Positions 7,706 to 13,842 of a stretch of DNA of 47,223 bases are shown here, piece by piece. The position numbers and the translations under genes were made by a program. Positions within the stretch are counted from its first letter, which is position 1, and each line of letters starts with the position of its first letter. The notes below the pieces were generated by a model, which was not told the origin of the DNA, did not search any database, and was given only the letters and a program-made list of their open reading frames with translations. The stretch comes from an uncultured Eubacteriales bacterium (GTDB lineage Bacteria > Bacillota > Clostridia > Oscillospirales > Oscillospiraceae): positions 1 to 47,223 of the forward strand of contig URST01000008.1 of NCBI GenBank assembly GCA_900550585.1, given 5' to 3'.

Positions 7706-9053
7706 AGAACACGCCGTAGCCCTGCCCCTGGGTGATGATGTAGGACCACAGCACCGGCCCCACCGCGCCGGTGGCGCTGTACCCCAGGGAGCGCTGGACG
7801 GCCCGGACGGCCCGCGCCGTCTCCTGCCCGAACACGCCGTCCACCGTGACGGTGGGGAGGGCGCTGTTCTGCGCGGCCATCTGGTTCAGCCGTGTCTGCA
7901 GCAGCGTCACCTCCGGCCCCGTGTCCCCCAGCACCAGGAACCGCCCCGGATACACCTCCCGGGCAAACTCCTGATAGTCGACGGGCAGGGTGTACAGCGT
8001 CTGCTCGTACACGTTCTGCAAGGCGTTCCATGTGTTGCGCCCCACTACGCCGTCCACCGTCAGGCCGTAGGCGCTCTGGAAGGCGTACACCGCGTCCAGC
8101 ATGGCCTCGTCAAAGGTGTCCGTGATGGGAATGGGCGGCAGCTGGGGCAGGAAGTACCCTAAAAACGCCAGATAGAACCGCACCGTCTCCACGTTCAGCC
8201 CCGTGTCCCCCAGCCGCAGCACCTCCGGGTACACCCGCTGCGCCTCGGAGATGGTCAGCCCCTCGCTGGTGATCTCCGACAGGCTCTTGACGCCGTTGTA
8301 GATCATCTTGATCTTGTACCATGTGGCTTTGCCCACAATACCGTCCGATTCCAGATTGAAGACGCTCTGGAACGCCCGGACGGCAGCCTCCGTCTCCGCG
8401 TCGAACACGTTGGACACCTCGCTGATGCGGGGGATGGCCGGATAGTTCCGCCGGATGCGGTTGAGCTGCTGCTGGATGGTGCGCACGTCCTCCCCCACGG
8501 AGCCGCGGGACAGGGGCCGCCCCGGATAGGACGGCGTGCCGTCCCCCACCGGCGCGTTGAACACGATGTTGATGTTGTCGCCGAAATAGTACTGCAATAT
8601 CTCGTAGGGCGTCATCCCCTGCTCCGCCAGATCCACACTGCCCCACTGGGACAGCCCCGCGCACTGGGTGCGCACGCCGTCGCAGAACTGGGCGTACAGC
8701 GGCTCCACATTCCCCTGCCGCACGATGTAGTTGTTGAAGATGTCGTCCACCAGCCGGTCGATGTTCTCGAAGGTGCTGCGCCCCGGCACGAAGGCCTGGT
8801 CATAGCGGGTGGAGCTGGTGATGTCGAAGTCGTACCCCCTGCTGCGGTAATACTCCGTATAGACCCGGTTCAGCGCCACGGAGATCTGGGCCAGAATGTT
8901 GGCCCGCAGGGCGTTTTCCGGCCATGTGGGATACACCTCGCTGCTGGCCACGTTCTTGATGTAGGATGTAAAGGGCACCGTCACGTTCTCCGCCGCCTCG
9001 TTGGGCGGGCCGAGGTGTACGGTGATGTACTCCGGTACAACGGGAAACGGCAT
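7704..9053 (-). CDS. SpoIID-like protein with three peptidoglycan-binding repeats
   Basis: Of 449 residues, about 25-170 resemble SpoIID/LytB proteins: ENALRANILAQISVALNRVY is the family's EALKAQAVAARTYAL-like helix, and GLSQWGSVDLAEQGMTPYEI matches its closing motif (SQWGA..A..G..Y.EIL). Three PG_binding_1 domains follow (about 185-260, 285-360, 375-445), each ending in the typical DGxxGxxTW-like loop (DGIVGKATW, DGVVGRNTW, TGAVGPVLW). There is no signal peptide, which is unusual for a cell-wall protein and may suggest action in the mother cell or cortex side during sporulation. SpoIID cleaves glycan strands in engulfment; whether catalytic residues are kept here is uncertain. It lies 18 nt downstream of a small companion gene, in one operon. 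Confidence 0.8.
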   Translation of the reverse strand: MPFPVVPEYITVHLGPPNEAAENVTVPFTSYIKNVASSEVYPTWPENALRANILAQISVALNRVYTEYYRSRGYDFDITSSTRYDQAFVPGRSTFENIDRLVDDIFNNYIVRQGNVEPLYAQFCDGVRTQCAGLSQWGSVDLAEQGMTPYEILQYYFGDNINIVFNAPVGDGTPSYPGRPLSRGSVGEDVRTIQQQLNRIRRNYPAIPRISEVSNVFDAETEAAVRAFQSVFNLESDGIVGKATWYKIKMIYNGVKSLSEITSEGLTISEAQRVYPEVLRLGDTGLNVETVRFYLAFLGYFLPQLPPIPITDTFDEAMLDAVYAFQSAYGLTVDGVVGRNTWNALQNVYEQTLYTLPVDYQEFAREVYPGRFLVLGDTGPEVTLLQTRLNQMAAQNSALPTVTVDGVFGQETARAVRAVQRSLGYSATGAVGPVLWSYIITQGQGYGVF

Positions 9054-9071
9054 GGCTCCTCCCTCCTTCCG

Positions 9072-9452
9072 TCAGGCCGACTCCAGCGACACCGCCAGGA
9101 TCGTCTCGATCCGGGGGAACACCGTCACCGGGCGGCCCTCCACCGTGCAGTACTGCGGGTGCCGCACCGCCACCTGATAGGCGGTGCCGCTGATGCCCGC
9201 CGTCTCCGCCGACTGGGACCACCCGGCGGGCAGCGCCGGCAGCCGGATGTCCTCCACGATGCCGGACGCATCGGTGACGCCCTCATAGAACACCGTCCGC
9301 TCCGGGCCGAAGCTCCGGTAGATCTCCACCCGCGCACCCTCCACCGGAAACAGCCCCCATCCCGTGGACACCTGCACCCGCAGGGTGCCCCGCTCCGGGT
9401 GTGCATCCATGAACCACTGCTCCGGCCCCTTCTGCATGCTGTTGTTCTCCAT
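9072..9452 (-). CDS. Small protein with a carboxypeptidase-regulatory-like (beta-sandwich) domain
   Basis: The 126-residue product reads like a single transthyretin-like/CarboxypepD_reg domain: GTLRVQVSTGWGLFPVEGARVEIYR, then a DASG turn with a rise in small residues, then YQVAVRHPQYCTVE. It has no signal peptide or membrane segment. AAAGGATG lies just upstream of the ATG. The gene sits directly before the SpoIID/peptidoglycan-binding gene, so the two are probably co-expressed; I infer a structural or spore-envelope role but cannot prove it. Confidence 0.65.
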   Translation of the reverse strand: MENNSMQKGPEQWFMDAHPERGTLRVQVSTGWGLFPVEGARVEIYRSFGPERTVFYEGVTDASGIVEDIRLPALPAGWSQSAETAGISGTAYQVAVRHPQYCTVEGRPVTVFPRIETILAVSLESA

Positions 9453-9514
9453 CTATATCATCCTTTCTCTGCATCATCTCCCTGCATCCTATGCCGCCGG
9501 TGCCCCGGAGGTGC

Positions 9515-9548
9515 AAAAAAACAGAGGCTGTTCACAGAACAGCCTCTG
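9515..9548 (-). terminator. Intrinsic terminator of the M29 aminopeptidase gene
   Basis: A 12-bp perfect stem (CAGAGGCTGTTC with its complement, 9522-9548) and a 3-nt loop; on the minus strand it is followed by a run of seven T. Confidence 0.9.
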
Positions 9549-9561
9549 CTTTTCGGTTTTC

Positions 9562-10788
9562 TCAGAACGCCCAGCTGCCGTCGCGGAAGATGGCCACGGT
9601 GCTGCCGTCCTCGCACACGGCGTCGATGTTCATGTCGGCGGAGCCGATCATGAAGTCCTCGTGGATCATGGAGTCGTTGACGCCCAGCGCCCGGCACTCC
9701 TCCAGCGTCTTTTCCTCGAAGCCCCTGATGGTGTCGGCAAAGCCCATGCCCAGCGCCAGATGGCAGGCCGCATTCTCGTCGAACAGCGTGTTGTAAAACA
9801 GCAGCCCGGACTGGCAGATGGGGGAATCGTAGGGCACCAGTGCGCACTCGCCCAGATAGGCGCTGCCCTCGTCCATGGTGATGAGCTTGGTCAGCAGCTC
9901 GTTGTTCCGCTCAGCGTGCCACTCCACCGCCTTGCCCTCATGGAACCGGATCCAGAAGCCGTCGATGAGCTGGCCCTGATAGCTCAGGGGCTTGGTAGCG
10001 TAGACGATTCCCTCCGCCTTGCCCCGCATGGGGGAGATGAAGCACTCCTCCGTAGGGATGTTGGGGTTGAACACGATGCCCTGCAGGCTCTTTTCGCTGC
10101 CGCCGCAGAACTGCGCCTCAGGGATCATGCCCACCTGGAAATCGGTGCCGTTGGCGCTCTTGTACCGCAGTTCCCGGATGTGCAGGCTGTTGAGATAGGC
10201 GCAGCGCGCCTGCATGTCCTTGTTGTGCGCCTCCCAGTTGGCCACGGGATCGCCCTCCAGCGCCCGGCTGGTGGACAGGATGGCCTCCCACAGCTTCTCC
10301 ACCGCCTGAGACTTCCGCAGCCCCGGGAACAGCTTCTTGGCCCACGCCTCGCCGGGCACGGCGGCAATGCACCACTGGTACTTGTTCTCGATCTGATCGC
10401 GGTACTGCTTGATCACCGGGAACAGCCGCTGGCGGCTCTTGGCCATTTTCTCCTGATTGATGCCGTTCAGGCCGTCGGGATCCTCACTGAGCAGATAGAT
10501 GCGGCAGGGAATGGTGTCCACATAGTGCTGCCACCGGGCCTCCTCGTAGTTGTCCAGCTTGGACAGGGTGGTCAGCGTGCGGTAGCGGTAGTGCAGCTTC
10601 TGCAGGGGCTGGTAGCTCCAGTCCACCACCACCTTCTTGGCCTTGCACTTATAGCACTCCTCCACCAGCAGCTTCACGAACTCCGGCTGATCCAGCTCGG
10701 CGGCGATGAACACCTCCTGCCCCGGCTGCACGTTGACGCCGGTGCGGGCGATGAGGCGGGCATACTCCCGCAGAATGCTCTTTTTCAT
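9562..10788 (-). CDS. Aminopeptidase, M29 (thermophilic metallo-aminopeptidase) family
   Basis: The 408 residues are typical of M29 (AmpS/PepS/aminopeptidase T). Expected metal ligands are present: the Glu of NIPTEECF (near 250), the Glu in MDEGSAYLGECAL (near 320), the His of DENAACHLALG (near 345) and the His-Glu-Asp of SMIHEDFMIGSADM (near 380). The enzyme releases N-terminal residues from peptides in the cytoplasm using two divalent metals. It is a single-gene unit with its own promoter and terminator. The start is supported by GAAAGGAGC upstream. Confidence 0.9.
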   Translation of the reverse strand: MKKSILREYARLIARTGVNVQPGQEVFIAAELDQPEFVKLLVEECYKCKAKKVVVDWSYQPLQKLHYRYRTLTTLSKLDNYEEARWQHYVDTIPCRIYLLSEDPDGLNGINQEKMAKSRQRLFPVIKQYRDQIENKYQWCIAAVPGEAWAKKLFPGLRKSQAVEKLWEAILSTSRALEGDPVANWEAHNKDMQARCAYLNSLHIRELRYKSANGTDFQVGMIPEAQFCGGSEKSLQGIVFNPNIPTEECFISPMRGKAEGIVYATKPLSYQGQLIDGFWIRFHEGKAVEWHAERNNELLTKLITMDEGSAYLGECALVPYDSPICQSGLLFYNTLFDENAACHLALGMGFADTIRGFEEKTLEECRALGVNDSMIHEDFMIGSADMNIDAVCEDGSTVAIFRDGSWAF

Positions 10789-10824
10789 GGGAAACGCTCC
10801 TTTCGTGTCTTTCTGTTGTGTACT

Positions 10825-10853
10825 ATTCTACCACCCTCTGCCCGCTTTGAAAA
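10825..10853 (-). promoter_or_regulatory. Predicted promoter of the M29 aminopeptidase gene
   Basis: On the minus strand, TTTTCA, a 17-bp spacer and TAGAAT, about 37 nt before the start codon. Confidence 0.6.
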
Positions 10854-10890
10854 GACATCCGCCGGAAAAAACCGCCCCGTTCAAAAAATA

Positions 10891-10933
10891 TTTTCAATTC
10901 TCTAATGTTCTTCTAATATTCGGCCCGTATGAT
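10891..10933 (+). promoter_or_regulatory. Promoter with 11-bp direct repeats (OmpR-type operator candidate)
   Basis: TCTAATGTTC (10901-10910) and TCTAATATTC (10912-10921) repeat with an 11-bp period, with a degenerate third copy at 10891-10900. They end 6 bp before a TATGAT -10 box (10928-10933) that lacks a recognisable -35. This is the arrangement of promoters activated by OmpR-family regulators. An alternative is a plain promoter TTTTCA-17-TAATAT (10891-10919). Confidence 0.5.
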
Positions 10934-10981
10934 ACAGCCATACCGAACAACACAACAACACTTCAACAGGAGGTAACTGAT

Positions 10982-11236
10982 ATGAAAAACATCCGTCTCA
11001 TCAAGAAGGCCGCTCCCGCCAACTACGCGCTGGAGAGCACCCGCACCCTGGACAACGGCGTGGTGCTGCGCCTGATCCACACCGGCGAGACGCTGGCCGT
11101 CACCGCCGCCTACGAGCAGCAGCTGGAGTGCTACGACAACCTGCGCACCGTGGCCGAGGCCGCCTATATCGAGGACTACCTCACCCGCAAGTACGAGGGC
11201 GTGTCCGCTGACGACCTGCCCCTGCTCACCGCCTGA
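10982..11236 (+). CDS. Small protein of unknown function (84 aa)
   Basis: The start is fixed by AGGAGGT ending 7 nt before ATG 10982; the reading frame runs further upstream but without a ribosome site. The protein starts with a basic segment, then a mixed strand-like region (VVLRLIHTGETLAVTAAYE) and an acidic helix (TVAEAAYIEDYLTRKYEG). There is no membrane segment, signal peptide or known motif. It lies between an activator-type promoter and an OmpR-type two-component system that has its own promoter, so it may be a regulated target (inference). Confidence 0.65.
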   Translation: MKNIRLIKKAAPANYALESTRTLDNGVVLRLIHTGETLAVTAAYEQQLECYDNLRTVAEAAYIEDYLTRKYEGVSADDLPLLTA

Positions 11237-11241
11237 CACTT

Positions 11242-11270
11242 GCCAGAATTTCCTCCATCTGCTATACTTG
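11242..11270 (+). promoter_or_regulatory. Strong predicted promoter of the two-component system
   Basis: TTGCCA (11242-11247), a 17-bp spacer and TATACT (11265-11270). Transcription should start near 11277, leaving a leader of about 90 nt that contains the hairpin at 11302-11335. Confidence 0.75.
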
Positions 11271-11301
11271 TACCACAACCATAACGACGGTACGTCCCCC
11301 C

Positions 11302-11335
11302 ACGCACCCGTCCGCCGCAGGGCGGACGGGTGCGT
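11302..11335 (+). terminator. Perfect hairpin in the leader of the response-regulator gene
   Basis: ACGCACCCGTCCGCC (11302-11316) and its complement (11321-11335) with loop GCAG. Only a weak T-containing stretch (TCTCATCCT) follows. It may terminate the upstream small gene, or act on the leader made from the promoter at 11242. Confidence 0.6.
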
Positions 11336-11365
11336 TCTCATCCTGACATGACGGAGGTATCCCCC

Positions 11366-12043
11366 ATGCGTATCCTGATCGCCGAGGATCAGCCCCAGCT
11401 CAACCGCTCCCTGACGAAGGCCCTCACCGCCGCCGGCTGGTCGGTGGACGCCGTACTGGACGGCGCGGAGGCCCTGCTCTATCTGGACGGCGCGGACTAT
11501 GACGCCGTGGTGCTGGACATCATGATGCCCAAGGTGGACGGCCTCACCGTCCTGCGCACCCTCCGGGCCAGGGGCAGCGCCGTGCCGGTGCTGCTGCTGA
11601 CGGCCCGGGACGCCGTGTCCGACCGGGTGGCCGGGCTGGACGCCGGCGCCGACGACTACCTCATCAAGCCCTTCGCGCTGGAGGAGCTGCTGGCCCGCCT
11701 GCGGGTGCTGACCCGCAGCAAGGGCAGCGGCCGCACCAATACCTACACGCTGGCCGACCTGACGGTGGACACCGCCGCCCGTACCGCCCGGCGGGGCGAT
11801 ACGCCGCTGAACCTGTCGGCCCGGGAGTACGCCCTGCTGGAGTACCTCATCCGCAACCAGGGCGTGGTGCTGTCCCGGGCGCAGATTGAAAACAGCCTGT
11901 GGAGCTATGACTACGCCGGCGGCACCAACGTGGTGGACGTGTACATCAGCTACCTGCGGAAAAAGCTGGACGGCGACGACCGGCCCAAGCTGCTGCACAC
12001 CGTGCGGGGCATGGGCTGGGTATTGAAGGAGGACAAGCCATGA
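11366..12043 (+). CDS. OmpR/PhoB-family response regulator
   Basis: At 225 residues the length is normal. The receiver domain (1-118) has acidic pocket residues in AEDQ, the phospho-acceptor D51 in VVLDIMMPKVDG, Thr in LLLTARD and Lys in IKPFALEEL. The C-terminal winged helix (about 125-222) ends in VVDVYISYLRKKLDG...LHTVRGMGWVL. The start at 11366 is chosen because GGAGGT lies 8 nt before it; in-frame upstream ATGs would run into the leader hairpin. The stop overlaps the kinase start by 4 nt (ATGA), so the two are coupled. Signal and regulon are unknown; direct repeats upstream of the neighbouring small gene are candidate sites. Confidence 0.93.
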   Translation: MRILIAEDQPQLNRSLTKALTAAGWSVDAVLDGAEALLYLDGADYDAVVLDIMMPKVDGLTVLRTLRARGSAVPVLLLTARDAVSDRVAGLDAGADDYLIKPFALEELLARLRVLTRSKGSGRTNTYTLADLTVDTAARTARRGDTPLNLSAREYALLEYLIRNQGVVLSRAQIENSLWSYDYAGGTNVVDVYISYLRKKLDGDDRPKLLHTVRGMGWVLKEDKP

Positions 12044-13383
12044 GACATATCTCCATCAAATGGCGCATGACCATCTGGTTCTCCCTGCTGATGATCGCCA
12101 TCACCGCCCTGATGCTGGTGTTCGTCATGCTGATGAACCGCAATCAGGTGACCCGCCCCCCGGCGGCGGAGGTGGTGCGCATGGTGCAGCGCAATGCCGA
12201 TGACGTGGAGTTCGACCACGGCACCTTTGACTTCAGCGATGTGGAGTTCTTCGAGCACGGCGTCTACACGGAGATCTTCGATGCCGCCGGCCAGCTGCTG
12301 GCCGGCTCCGTCTCCCCCGCCGTCACGGAGGTGCTGCCCCTGACCGCCGGCCCTATCCGCACCGTGCAGGGCAGCGACGGCACATACTACGTCTATGACC
12401 TGCCGCTGGATATGCACGGCGGCACCCTGTGGGTGCGGGGCACCATCTCCGCCGACGCCAGAGGCAGCGTCATGGAGGTCATCGTCCCTCTGGCGTGGTC
12501 GGTGCTCCCGGCGCTGGTGCTGCTGAGCGTAGCCGGCGGCTGGCTCATCTCCAGCCGCTCCTTCAAGCCCATGGAGAAGGTCATCGCCGCGGCGGAGAGC
12601 ATCTCCGGCGGCGAGGATCTGTCCCGCCGCATCGGCCTGCCCCGGGGCCGCAGCGAGATCAACCGGCTGGCCGGCGCCTTTGACGACATGTTCGACCGGC
12701 TGGAGCGCTCGTTCCACGCCGAGGCCCAGTTCACCTCCGACGCCAGCCACGAGCTGCGCACACCGGTGGCCGTGATCCTCACGGAGTGCGACACGCTGGA
12801 GCAGGGCGCCCCCACGGAGGAGGACTACCGCGCCGGGGTGGAGGTCATCCACGGGCAGGCCCGCCAGATGTCCCGGCTCATCACCCAGCTGCTGCACATC
12901 ACCCGGCTGGAGCAGGGCACCCAGAAGCTGGAGACGGAGAGCGCCGACCTCAGCGAGCTGGCCCGCTCCGTCTGCACGGCCCAGTCCCAGCTGGCCCCCC
13001 GGGGCATCACCCTGACCTGCGACGCACCGGACCCGGTGACGCTGCCGCTGGACGTGACGCTGATGACGCGGCTCCTGAACAACCTCATCTCCAACGCCTT
13101 CCGCTACGGCAGAGACGGCGGCCATACCGCCGTCTCCGTGGAGCGTCAGGGCGATACGGCGGTGCTGTCCGTGGCCGATGACGGCATCGGCATCCCCCCG
13201 GCGCTGCAGGAGCGCATCTGGCAGCGGTTCTATCAGGTGGACCCCGCCCGCTCCGGCAGCGAGGGCACCGGCCTGGGCCTGTTCATGGTGCGGCAGATCG
13301 CCCGGCTCCACGGCGGCACCGCGGAGGTGTCCAGCACCCCCGGCCAGGGCAGCACCTTCACCGTCCGACTCCCCATGGCCTGA
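12040..13383 (+). CDS. Membrane sensor histidine kinase
   Basis: This 447-residue kinase has a first membrane helix at about 10-31, an extracellular domain (32-147) with no cysteine pattern or known ligand motif, a second helix at about 148-170, HAMP (170-225), HisKA with H237 in SDASHELRTPVAVI, and HATPase with N box (LLNNLISNAFRY), G1 (DDGIGIP), F box and G2 (GTGLGLFM). It is the partner of the overlapping upstream regulator. An asymmetric terminator follows. The extracellular domain is about 115 residues and rich in acidic and glycine residues; the stimulus cannot be inferred. Confidence 0.93.
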   Translation: MRHISIKWRMTIWFSLLMIAITALMLVFVMLMNRNQVTRPPAAEVVRMVQRNADDVEFDHGTFDFSDVEFFEHGVYTEIFDAAGQLLAGSVSPAVTEVLPLTAGPIRTVQGSDGTYYVYDLPLDMHGGTLWVRGTISADARGSVMEVIVPLAWSVLPALVLLSVAGGWLISSRSFKPMEKVIAAAESISGGEDLSRRIGLPRGRSEINRLAGAFDDMFDRLERSFHAEAQFTSDASHELRTPVAVILTECDTLEQGAPTEEDYRAGVEVIHGQARQMSRLITQLLHITRLEQGTQKLETESADLSELARSVCTAQSQLAPRGITLTCDAPDPVTLPLDVTLMTRLLNNLISNAFRYGRDGGHTAVSVERQGDTAVLSVADDGIGIPPALQERIWQRFYQVDPARSGSEGTGLGLFMVRQIARLHGGTAEVSSTPGQGSTFTVRLPMA

Positions 13384-13388
13384 AGCGC

Positions 13389-13424
13389 AAAATGACTGAC
13401 ACGCCGTGCGTGTCAGTCATTTTT
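13389..13424 (+). terminator. Intrinsic terminator after the sensor kinase gene
   Basis: AAAATGACTGACACGC and its complement around loop CGT, followed by TTTTT; the stem overlaps neither gene. Confidence 0.9.
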
Positions 13425-13480
13425 ATCAGCATAAATCCCCGCGCCGCCCTGTTTTTTGACGCTTTTCTTCCCGGAAAGTC

Positions 13481-13541
13481 TTGCATTTTCCCCGCCGGTG
13501 TGCTATGTTACAGGCGGCTGTTAGTCGAGCTTAACTAACAG
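13481..13541 (+). promoter_or_regulatory. Promoter and overlapping operator of the DUF6110/P1B-ATPase operon
   Basis: TTGCAT (13481-13486), a 17-bp spacer and TATGTT (13504-13509). Directly over the expected start site lies the perfect inverted repeat CTGTTAGT (13518-13525), 8 bp, ACTAACAG (13534-13541). A repeat in this position is typical of a repressor site. The TTAG...CTAA-like core recalls DtxR/MntR-type metal-regulator sites, which would fit the metal ATPase downstream; that assignment is inference. Confidence 0.65.
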
Positions 13542-13570
13542 CGTCAAAACGCAAAGGAGGTCATTTTTCC

Positions 13571-13579
13571 ATGAAATAG
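13571..13579 (+). other. Start codon followed by an amber stop at codon 3 (ATG AAA TAG)
   Basis: AAGGAGG (13554-13560) is correctly placed 10 nt before ATG 13571, yet the reading frame stops at TAG after one lysine codon. The same frame continues as CTC GCT ATG TTC into the downstream protein. A single T-to-A change (TAG to AAG) would restore a normal MKKLAMFAAGVL start. Confidence 0.85.
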
Positions 13580-13585
13580 CTCGCT

Positions 13586-13840
13586 ATGTTCGCCGCCGGC
13601 GTCCTGTTCGGTACTGCCGGCATCAAGGTCCTCAGCAGCAAGGATGCCAAGAAGGCCTACGCCCACACCACGGCTGCCGTGCTGCGCGCCAAGGACAGTG
13701 TGATGGAGACGGTCACCACCGTCCGCGAGAATGCCGAGGATGTCTACGCCGAGGCCAAGGCCATCAACCAGCACCGCGCCGACGAGGCCGCCGCCGCTGT
13801 GGTGGAGGACACGTCTGAGGAAGAAGCCACGGCTGAGTAA
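13586..13840 (+). CDS. DUF6110-like small protein, expressed from an internal start or by amber readthrough
   Basis: The 84 residues (FAAGVLFGTAGIKVLSSKDAKKAYAHTTAAVLRAKDSVMETVT...) match my memory of the DUF6110 family: a short hydrophobic N terminus, the GVLFGTAGIK.L.SKDAKK motif, then an amphipathic helical tail ending in acidic residues. The natural start at 13571 is interrupted by an amber codon at codon 3, so translation must restart at ATG 13586 (about 25 nt from the ribosome site), read through, or fail. The rest of the frame is intact with normal codon use, suggesting it is still expressed. It lies 2 nt before the P1B ATPase; such pairing suggests a role in metal handling. Its molecular function is unknown. 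Confidence 0.7.
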   Translation: MFAAGVLFGTAGIKVLSSKDAKKAYAHTTAAVLRAKDSVMETVTTVRENAEDVYAEAKAINQHRADEAAAAVVEDTSEEEATAE

Positions 13841-13842
13841 CC

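Noticed and set aside
13571..13840. Pyrrolysine or other recoding at the TAG of the DUF6110 gene
   Set aside because: The codon lies at position 3 of a protein with no known modified residue, and a restart codon exists 9 nt downstream. It is kept only as an alternative.
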